Shown here piece after piece: positions 57,491 to 64,000 of a stretch of 64,000 nt of DNA (positions are counted from its first letter, which is position 1; every line of letters begins with the position of its first letter). The DNA comes from Gaiellasilicea sp963811885 (GTDB lineage: Bacteria > Actinomycetota > Thermoleophilia > Gaiellales > Gaiellaceae): positions 248,001-312,000 of the forward strand of contig CAWETB010000002.1 in the NCBI GenBank assembly GCA_963811885.1, in the 5' to 3' direction. The notes beneath the pieces are model-generated. The model searched no databases and was not told the DNA's origin. It worked only from the letters and a program-made list of their open reading frames with translations. The translations under genes and the position numbers were made by a program.

Positions 57491-59881
57491 ATGACCGAAA
57501 CCGCTTACACCGCAAAAGACATCACCGTTCTGGAGGGCCTCGAGCCCGTCCGGCTGCGGCCGGGCATGTACATCGGCTCGACAGGCCCGCGCGGCCTCCA
57601 TCACCTCGTCTACGAGGTCGTCGACAACTCGGTCGACGAGGCCCTCGCGGGGCGCAACGACTACGTCGAGGTCACCCTCCATCCGGACAACTCGGTCACG
57701 GTTTCCGACCGCGGCGCCGGCATCCCGGTCGAGCTGATCGAGGACCAGGGCCTCTCCGCGCTGACGGTCGTCCTGACGAAGCTCCACGCCGGCGGCAAGT
57801 TCGGCGGCGACGGCTACAAGGTCTCCGGCGGCCTCCACGGCGTCGGCGTCTCCGTCGTGAACGCGCTCTCCGAGCGGCTCGTCGCCGAAGTCCGGCGCGA
57901 CGGCAAGGTGCACCGCCAGGAGTTCGAGCGCGGCGTTCCGCTCGGCGACGTCGAGATCGCCGGCGAGGTCGACAAGGACGAGACCGGGACGACGATCCAC
58001 TTCCTCCCCGACGCCGAGATCTTCGAGGAGGTCGACTTCTCGATCTCGACCCTCGTGCAGCGCCTGCGCGAGACGGCCTTCCTGACGCGCGGCCTCCGGA
58101 TCGTCCTCACCGACGAGCGCGAGGGTGAGGAGCGGCACGAGTTCTACGCCGAGGGTGGGATCAGAGACTTCGTGGCGTACGTCAACGACGCGAAGGACCC
58201 GGTCCACAAGCACATCGTCTTCTTCGAGGGAGAGAACGAGGCCGGCCACGTCGAGGTGGCGATGCAGTGGAACACCTCCTACGTCGACTCGGTCTACTCC
58301 TTCGCGAACAACATCAACACCCACGAGGGCGGCACCCACCTGCAGGGTTTCCGCTCGGCCCTCACGCGCACGCTGAACAAGTACGCGCGCGACAAGGGCC
58401 TGCTGAAGGAGAAGGAGGACAATCTCGAGGGCGAGGACGTGCGCGAGGGTCTCGCGGCCGTGATCTCGGTCAAGCTCGCGAACCCCCAGTTCGAGGGCCA
58501 GACGAAGACGAAGCTCGGCAACCCGCCGGTCGCCGGCCTCGTCGAGCAGACCGTCAACCAGAAGCTGACCGAGTTCCTCGAGGAGAACCCGCAGGACGCG
58601 CGGCAGATCATCACGAAGGCCGTCTCGGCCGCGCGCGCGCGCCAGGCCGCGCGCAAGGCGCGCGAGCTGACGCGGCGCAAGAGCGCGCTCGAGAGCATGT
58701 CGCTGCCCGGCAAGCTCGCCGACTGCTCGATCAAGGATCCCGAGTCGGCCGAGCTCTTCATCGTCGAGGGCGACTCCGCCGGCGGCTCGGCCAAGATGGG
58801 CCGTGACCGCACCTATCAGGCGATCCTGCCGCTGCGCGGGAAGATCATCAACTCGGAGAAGAACCGGATCAACAAGGTTCTCTCCAACAACGAGATCCAG
58901 GCGATGATCACGGCGATCGGGACGAGCCTCGGCGACGAGTTCGACATCGCGAAGCTCCGCTACCACCGGATCATCGTGATGACCGACGCCGACGTCGACG
59001 GCTCGCACATCCGGACGCTGATCCTGACGTTCCTCTACCGGCAGATGCCGGAGCTGATCGAACGCGGCCACGTCTACATCGCCGTGCCGCCGCTCTACAA
59101 GGTCAAGCTCGGCAACCAGGAGTACTACTTCGAGAAGGACGCCCAGCTCGAGGAGTTGCTCGTACGCGAGCGGATCGGCGATCTCGAGATCACCTCGCGG
59201 AGCGGCGAGACCCTGAAGCTGACCGAGGCGCGCTGGGGCCGGTTCGTGCGCGCGCTGGCCGAGTTCGAGGGCTGGCTCGCCCGGCTGCGGGTCGACTACG
59301 GCGCTGCGGCTGCGGACTTCGTGATCACCCACAGGATCGTCGAGGGCGACGCAGCCTCGCTGGCCGATCTCGACAAGGCGATCGTGGCCTCCGTCGACAA
59401 CGGCTACGCGCTCAGCATCCTCGGCAGCGCCGAGGGCTCGATCGAGGTGAAGGTGGTCGAGACGGAGACGAGCTCCGCGACGCACATCAGCGTCCCGGCC
59501 GAGCTCTTCACCTCGCCGATCTACGCGAACCTGCGCAAGGCGTACGCGAAGCTGATCGAGATCGTCGGCCCGCCGCCGTTCTCGCTCGCCGCCGGCAAGA
59601 AGCGGCGCGAGGCGGAGACGTTCGGGACGCTCCGACAGGAGGCGCTCGATCTCGCCAAGGAGGGCCTTCAGCTCTCGCGCTTCAAGGGCCTCGGCGAGAT
59701 GAACGAGGAGCAGCTCTGGGAGACGACGATGGACCCGGCCCGGCGACTGCTGATCCGCGTCGACGTCGAGGATGCGTCGGCCGCCGACCGGATCTTCTCG
59801 ACGCTGATGGGCGATCAGGTCGAGCCGCGGCGCGCCTTCATCGAGGAGAACGCCCGCGACGTCAGGTTCCTGGATGTCTGA
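57491..59881 (+). CDS. gyrB: DNA gyrase subunit B with proteobacterial-type TOPRIM insert
   Basis: 796 residues. GHKL ATPase (VYEVVDNSVDEALAGRNDY, KVSGGLHGVGVSVVNALSE), transducer, and TOPRIM with FIVEGDSAGGSAKMGRDR and VMTDADVDGSHIRTL. About 170 residues (roughly 550-720) lie between TOPRIM and the C-terminal LSRFKGLGEMNEEQLWETTM. Streptomyces and mycobacterial GyrB proteins, about 675-690 residues, lack such an insert, while E. coli GyrB has one here. ATG 57491. Confidence 0.97.
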   Translation: MTETAYTAKDITVLEGLEPVRLRPGMYIGSTGPRGLHHLVYEVVDNSVDEALAGRNDYVEVTLHPDNSVTVSDRGAGIPVELIEDQGLSALTVVLTKLHAGGKFGGDGYKVSGGLHGVGVSVVNALSERLVAEVRRDGKVHRQEFERGVPLGDVEIAGEVDKDETGTTIHFLPDAEIFEEVDFSISTLVQRLRETAFLTRGLRIVLTDEREGEERHEFYAEGGIRDFVAYVNDAKDPVHKHIVFFEGENEAGHVEVAMQWNTSYVDSVYSFANNINTHEGGTHLQGFRSALTRTLNKYARDKGLLKEKEDNLEGEDVREGLAAVISVKLANPQFEGQTKTKLGNPPVAGLVEQTVNQKLTEFLEENPQDARQIITKAVSAARARQAARKARELTRRKSALESMSLPGKLADCSIKDPESAELFIVEGDSAGGSAKMGRDRTYQAILPLRGKIINSEKNRINKVLSNNEIQAMITAIGTSLGDEFDIAKLRYHRIIVMTDADVDGSHIRTLILTFLYRQMPELIERGHVYIAVPPLYKVKLGNQEYYFEKDAQLEELLVRERIGDLEITSRSGETLKLTEARWGRFVRALAEFEGWLARLRVDYGAAAADFVITHRIVEGDAASLADLDKAIVASVDNGYALSILGSAEGSIEVKVVETETSSATHISVPAELFTSPIYANLRKAYAKLIEIVGPPPFSLAAGKKRREAETFGTLRQEALDLAKEGLQLSRFKGLGEMNEEQLWETTMDPARRLLIRVDVEDASAADRIFSTLMGDQVEPRRAFIEENARDVRFLDV

Positions 59882-62453
59882 CGTCGTCGAGCCGCTCGGC
59901 GGCGGGCGGATCGAGTCACGCGAGCTCGAGCAGGAGATGCGCTCGAGCTATCTCGACTACGCGATGAGCGTCATCGTCGGGCGCGCGCTGCCCGACGTCC
60001 GCGACGGCCTCAAGCCCGTGCACCGGCGCGTCCTCTACGGCATGCACGAGGCCGGGCTGCAGCCGAACCGCCCGTACAAGAAGTCCGCCGCGACCGTCGG
60101 CGACGTGATGGGCAAGTACCACCCGCACGGCGACGCGTCCATCTACGACACGCTCACCCGGATGGCGCAGCCCTTCTCGCTGCGCTACCCGCTCGTCGAC
60201 GGCCAGGGCAACTTCGGCTCGATCGACGACGACCCGCCGGCGGCGATGCGCTACACCGAGGCGCGCCTGTCGCGGATCGCGACCGAGATGCTGCGCGACA
60301 TCGATGCCGACACCGTCGACTTCGAGCCGAACTACGACGAGTCGCGCAAGCAGCCCTCGGTGCTGCCCTCCCGCTTCCCGAATCTGCTCGTCAACGGCTC
60401 CGCCGGCATTGCCGTCGGCATGGCGACGAACATGCCGCCGCACCGTCTGGGCGAGATCGTCGACGCGATCGTCGAGCTGATCGACAAGCCCGACGCGAAC
60501 GTCGACGACCTGATGAAGCACGTCAAGGGCCCCGACTTCCCGACGGGCTCGATCGTCGTCGGGAGACAGGGCATCCGCGACGCGTACCGCACCGGCCGCG
60601 GCCGGATCGTCATGCGCGCGCGCGCTCACATCGAGGAGCTGCGCGGCGGCAAGACCGCGATCATCGTCACCGAGCTGCCCTACGGCGTGAAGAAGGGCGG
60701 CGACTCCGGCGTGATCAAGAAGATCGCCGACCTCGTCGGCGAGAAGGTGATCACGGAGGTCTCGGATCTGGCCGACCACTCCGACCGCACCGGCATGCGG
60801 ATCCAGATCGAGCTCAAGCGCGAGGCGATCCCGCAGGTCGTCCTGAACAAGCTCTACAAGCACACCTCGCTGCAGGCGACGTTCGGCTACAACGCCGTCG
60901 CTCTCGTCGACAACGTGCCGAAGACGCTCTCGCTGCTCGAGCTCGTCACGCACTACCTCGACTACCAGCGCGAGATCGTCACCCGCCGCTCCAAGTACGA
61001 GCTGCGCAAGGCCGAGGACCGGGCGCACGTCCTTTCCGGCTACCTGATCGCGCTCGACAACCTCGACGAGGTGATCCGCGTGATCCGCGGCGCCGCCGAC
61101 ACCGATGCGGCGCGCGAGGAGCTGATGGCGCAGTTCTCGCTCTCGGAGATCCAGGCGACCGCGATCCTCGACCTGCGCCTGCGCGCCCTCACCGGGCTCG
61201 AGCGCAAGCGCGTCGAGGAGGAGTACGCCGACCTGCAGGAGCGGATCGCGGAGCTCCGCGCGATCCTCGGCGACCCCGCCCGGGTCAACGGGCTGATCCG
61301 CGAGGAGCTGCTCGAGCTGAAGGCGCTCTACGGCAAGTCCGACGACCGGCGCACGGAGATCATCGCGGCCGAGGGCGAGTTCTCGCTCGAGGACATGATC
61401 GCCGAGGAGGACATGGTGATCGCGATCACCCGCTCCGGCTACATCAAGCGGCTGCCGGTCACCTCCTACCGCGAGCAGCGGCGCGGCGGCATCGGCGTGA
61501 TGGGGATGGACCTGAAGGACGACGACTACATCGAGCACCTCTTCGTCGCCTCGACGCACGACTACGTCCTCTTCTTCACCACCGTCGGCAAGGTCTACCG
61601 GCTGAAGGTGCACGAGCTCCCGCTCGGCTCGCGCCAGTCGAAGGGACGCGCGATCGTCAACCTGCTCCCGTTCCGTCAGGACGAGCAGGTGAAGGCGGTG
61701 ATCGCGACCCGCGACTTCAAGGAGGCCAAGTACCTCCTCTTCGCGACCAAGGCCGGCGTCGTCAAGAAGACCGAGTTCCTCGAGTACAACACGCCGCTGA
61801 AGGCGGACGGGATCATCGCGATCAAGATGCGCGAGAACGACGAGCTCGTCGGCGTCCGGCTCTCCGACGGCGACGACGACGTCCTGATGGTCTCCCGCGG
61901 CGGCCAGGCGATCCGCTTCCACGAGCGCGACGTGCGCTCGATGGGGCGCGCCGCGTCCGGCGTCAAGGGCATGGGCCTGCGGGCCGGCGACGAGGTGATC
62001 GAGCTCGACATCGCCCAGGACGACACCGACCTGGTCGTCGTGACCGAGAACGGCTACGGCAAGCGCACGCGTGTCTCCGACTACCCGGTCAAGGGCCGCG
62101 GCGGTCTCGGCGTCAAGACGATTCAGCTCACCGACGCGCGCGGCAAGCTCGCCGGCGCCAGGGTCGTCCGCGACGGCTACCAGGTGATGCTGATCTCGAC
62201 CGGCGGCACCGTGATCCGGATCCCGGTCGAGGAGATCAAGCGTCTCGGCCGCTCGACCCAGGGCGTGATCGTGATGCGGCTACGCGGCGACGAGGACAAG
62301 GTCTCGAGCCTCGCTCTCGTGATGGAGGGGGCCGATTCCGACACCGCCGTCGGCGAGGCTGCCGACGCCGCCGTGGAGGCGGGCATCGAGCCGCTCGCGG
62401 AGCCGGACTTCGACGAGGACGGGTTCCCCGCCGCGCCGGATCCGGACGCGTAG
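59874..62453 (+). CDS. gyrA: DNA gyrase subunit A
   Basis: 859 residues. The catalytic tyrosine lies in AAMRYTEARLSRIATEML. The quinolone region reads GKYHPHGDASIYDTLTRMAQ, with alanine at the position of E. coli Ser83, as in mycobacteria. The C-terminal beta-pinwheel has the GyrA box QRRGGIG (Lys to Ile at its sixth residue). ATG 59874 overlaps gyrB by eight bases. The C-terminal 45 residues are acidic. Confidence 0.97.
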   Translation: MSDVVEPLGGGRIESRELEQEMRSSYLDYAMSVIVGRALPDVRDGLKPVHRRVLYGMHEAGLQPNRPYKKSAATVGDVMGKYHPHGDASIYDTLTRMAQPFSLRYPLVDGQGNFGSIDDDPPAAMRYTEARLSRIATEMLRDIDADTVDFEPNYDESRKQPSVLPSRFPNLLVNGSAGIAVGMATNMPPHRLGEIVDAIVELIDKPDANVDDLMKHVKGPDFPTGSIVVGRQGIRDAYRTGRGRIVMRARAHIEELRGGKTAIIVTELPYGVKKGGDSGVIKKIADLVGEKVITEVSDLADHSDRTGMRIQIELKREAIPQVVLNKLYKHTSLQATFGYNAVALVDNVPKTLSLLELVTHYLDYQREIVTRRSKYELRKAEDRAHVLSGYLIALDNLDEVIRVIRGAADTDAAREELMAQFSLSEIQATAILDLRLRALTGLERKRVEEEYADLQERIAELRAILGDPARVNGLIREELLELKALYGKSDDRRTEIIAAEGEFSLEDMIAEEDMVIAITRSGYIKRLPVTSYREQRRGGIGVMGMDLKDDDYIEHLFVASTHDYVLFFTTVGKVYRLKVHELPLGSRQSKGRAIVNLLPFRQDEQVKAVIATRDFKEAKYLLFATKAGVVKKTEFLEYNTPLKADGIIAIKMRENDELVGVRLSDGDDDVLMVSRGGQAIRFHERDVRSMGRAASGVKGMGLRAGDEVIELDIAQDDTDLVVVTENGYGKRTRVSDYPVKGRGGLGVKTIQLTDARGKLAGARVVRDGYQVMLISTGGTVIRIPVEEIKRLGRSTQGVIVMRLRGDEDKVSSLALVMEGADSDTAVGEAADAAVEAGIEPLAEPDFDEDGFPAAPDPDA

Positions 62454-62505
62454 CTCGAACCTCACGTTTTCTGCGCGGATCTCTTCCCAAACCGCGGAAA
62501 AGCGT

Positions 62506-62537
62506 GTATATGTTGATCCTGAGGGGTCGTCATATAC
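62506..62537. promoter_or_regulatory. Dyad operator upstream of the MerR-like gene
   Basis: GTATATG (62506-62512) and CATATAC (62531-62537) form a 7-bp inverted repeat with an 18-base spacer, in an AT-rich patch. The spacing recalls MerR-type dyads. It lies 18 bases before the ATG, so autoregulation is plausible. Confidence 0.55.
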
Positions 62538-62555
62538 GTCGATAGAAGGATCAGC

Positions 62556-62855
62556 ATGGCTTACAACACACAGGTCGACATTCTCGAGCCAGTCAACCTC
62601 TCGGAGCATCTCGACAAGATCGAGCTCTATCTGGGCCAGGTCTGCCAGATCGCCGGCATCTCGAAGATGCAGCTCGACTACTGGACGAACAAGGCGCAGA
62701 TCCCGACCAAGGGCAAGAAGCAGCGGATCTACGACATCGAGGCGCTCGAGACCGTCATGCTGATCAAGCAGGCCAAGGACAAGGGCCTGAACCTGGGCGC
62801 CGCGATCGAGGCCGCCCGCCGCTTCCGCGCCGCCAACGGCGAGCTCGTCGCCTAG
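62556..62855 (+). CDS. MerR-like DNA-binding protein without effector domain
   Basis: 99 residues. The winged helix-turn-helix LGQVCQIAGISKMQLDYWTN, QIPTKGKKQRIYDIEALETV and LIKQAKDKGLNLGAAIEAAR matches the MerR N-terminal domain and the start of the dimer helix; no ligand domain follows. AAGGAT precedes the ATG by about seven bases. Its stop is shared with the convergent slipin gene (CTAG 62852-62855). Target unknown, perhaps its own dyad and gyrA-proximal genes. Confidence 0.82.
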   Translation: MAYNTQVDILEPVNLSEHLDKIELYLGQVCQIAGISKMQLDYWTNKAQIPTKGKKQRIYDIEALETVMLIKQAKDKGLNLGAAIEAARRFRAANGELVA

Positions 62856-63628
62856 CTCGACCCGCCGCCGTCACCAGCCGCCTTGCCCATGAAGGCGGTC
62901 AGCATGTCGATCGGAGCCGGGAAGACGATCGTCGTCGCGTTCGTCGCCCCGATCTCGAGCAGCGTCTGCAGGTAGCGCAGCTGCAGCGCCATCGGCGACC
63001 TGGACATCACGTCGGCCGCCTCGGAGAGCTTCTGCGAGGCCTGGAACTCGCCCTCGGCCGCAATCACCTTCGCGCGCCGTTCGCGCTCGGCCTCCGCCTG
63101 ACGCGCCATCGCGCGCTGCATCGTGGCCGGGATCTCGACATCCTTCACCTCGACGATCGAGACCTTGATCCCCCAGGGCGACGTGGCCTCGTCGATGATG
63201 TTCTGCAGGATCGCGTTGATCTTGTCGCGCTCGGAGAGGAGCTCGTCGAGGACGTGCTGGCCGAGCACCGAGCGCAGCGTCGTCTGCGCGATCTGCGAGG
63301 TCGCGACCATGAAGTTCTCGACCTGGACGATCGCGTTCTTCGGCTCCACGATCCGGAAGTAGGCGACCGCGTTCACCCGCACGGGCACGTTGTCCTTCGT
63401 GATCACCTCCTGCGGGGGCACGTTCAGGGTGATCGTGCGCAGGTCGACCTTCACCATCCGGTCGACGATCGGGATCAGCAGGAAGAGGCCAGGTCCCTTC
63501 GGCTCGGGCAGCAGGCGCCCGAGCCGGAAGATGACGCCGCGCTCGTACTCGCGCGCGACCTTCACGGCGGCAAAGAGGAACAGCAGCAGCAGGAAGGCGA
63601 TTGCGGCGATGGCGATCAGCGCGACCAC
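62852..63628 (-). CDS. Slipin/stomatin-like SPFH protein
   Basis: 258 residues. N-terminal membrane hairpin, then the SPFH core YERGVIFRLGRLLPEPKGPG, VDLRTITLNVPPQEVITKDN and EVKDVEIPATMQRAMARQAE, a coiled coil of Ala/Glu/Arg, and the C-terminal LRYLQTLLEIGATNATTIVF. GTG 63628 lies three bases after the nfeD stop; slipin and NfeD are a standard pair that organise membrane domains. Confidence 0.93.
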   Translation of the reverse strand: MVALIAIAAIAFLLLLFLFAAVKVAREYERGVIFRLGRLLPEPKGPGLFLLIPIVDRMVKVDLRTITLNVPPQEVITKDNVPVRVNAVAYFRIVEPKNAIVQVENFMVATSQIAQTTLRSVLGQHVLDELLSERDKINAILQNIIDEATSPWGIKVSIVEVKDVEIPATMQRAMARQAEAERERRAKVIAAEGEFQASQKLSEAADVMSRSPMALQLRYLQTLLEIGATNATTIVFPAPIDMLTAFMGKAAGDGGGSS

Positions 63629-63631
63629 GGA

Positions 63632-64000
63632 TCACATCCTTTCGGCAGCAGGTGGCGAAGCGGGCGTCGACTCGGGCAGAGGGGATCCTACGATGAGCTC
63701 GAGCGTCTCCGGCTCGACGTACTCGACCAGCACCTGCCGGCCCGGCTCGAGCGGCGTGTCGTCGGCGCTGCGGGCGTGCCAGAGCTCGCCGTCGACGAAG
63801 ACGAGGCTTCCGCTGCGGACCGCTGCGGTCTCGCCGACGAGCCGGTGCGATCCGACCGCCACCGGCACGCGGCGCACCTGCGCCGCCTTCGTCAGCGCGA
63901 GGCCGAAGAGGAGCGCGAGCGTGCCGGCGATCGCGACCGCGACCGGCATCGAGACCTGGTAGGCGTCGCCGGCCGGATCGAAGAGCATCAGCGCTCCGAT
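63632..64000 (-). CDS. NfeD-like protein (5' end outside the window)
   Basis: C-terminal ~122 residues. One or two membrane helices (SMPVAVAIAGTLALLFGLALT) and an OB-fold domain with VGETAAVRSGSLVFVDGELW and VLVEYVEPETLELIV. The reading frame continues past base 64000, so an ATG at 63988 is probably internal. Partner of the adjacent slipin. Confidence 0.85.
   Translation of the reverse strand: MGALMLFDPAGDAYQVSMPVAVAIAGTLALLFGLALTKAAQVRRVPVAVGSHRLVGETAAVRSGSLVFVDGELWHARSADDTPLEPGRQVLVEYVEPETLELIVGSPLPESTPASPPAAERM

Overview
The window is about 64 kb of very GC-rich DNA (roughly 70 % G+C by eye) around a bacterial chromosomal replication origin. I infer an actinobacterium, probably of the deep-branching class Thermoleophilia. 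The reasons are the actinobacterial order rpmH / dnaA-dnaN-recF-DUF721-gyrB-gyrA, the base composition, many GTG starts, many apparently leaderless genes, a CcmABCD haem module beside a HemX/CcsA-type protein, and a complete 14-gene nuo operon. The class is an inference from gene content; no marker phylogeny could be run.

Layout. 1-13665 (minus): nuoA to nuoN, respiratory complex I, tightly overlapped, with nuoN cut by the window edge. 13820-20031 (mostly plus): an ErpA/IscA-type Fe-S protein, a lone SecD-P1-like lipoprotein (minus), an FprA-type ferredoxin-NADP reductase, a tiny zinc-ribbon protein, an AzgA-type purine permease, a LiaF-like protein and an amidase. 30201-20122 (minus): one long run of coupled genes, rsbW-like kinase, otsA, moaC, mog, ubiA-type prenyltransferase, ccmABCD, hemX, hemA, hemC, hemD and a SAM hydroxide adenosyltransferase. 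It combines haem synthesis, cytochrome c maturation, quinone and molybdopterin functions. 30293-33649 (minus): HtrA protease and a two-component system. 33698-47634: envelope genes (M28-like membrane protein, moeA, three glycosyltransferases, DUF2079, PBP1A, MscS, CPBP protease, L,D-transpeptidase), chorismate mutase, a bifunctional nuclease and small unknown proteins. 47660-64000: tRNA-Ile(GAT), parB, parA, DUF6886, rsmG, jag, yidC, yidD, rnpA, rpmH, the origin region, dnaA, dnaN, recF, DUF721, gyrB, gyrA, a MerR-like regulator, slipin and nfeD.

Functionally this is core genome: an NADH dehydrogenase, haem and cytochrome supply, Moco synthesis, wall assembly and the replication/segregation centre. 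I see no prophage, insertion sequence, CRISPR array or defence island. The more unusual signals are non-coding or organisational. They are a two-copy structured element (three hairpins, compensatory base changes) at convergent gene ends, four convergent gene pairs that share one CTAG as both stop codons, twelve leaderless promoters with a TANNNT box 6-7 bases before the start codon, overlapping back-to-back -10 boxes at divergent promoters, three probable CTG start codons, a ~27-30 bp element shared by the dnaA upstream region and the gyrB leader, a parS-like dyad, and an attenuator-like hairpin before rpmH.

A caution: fifteen apparent frameshifts break twelve otherwise normal, often essential genes, and fourteen of the fifteen look like one extra base. 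I read these as uncorrected sequencing insertions rather than decay, and I give the gene spans across them.
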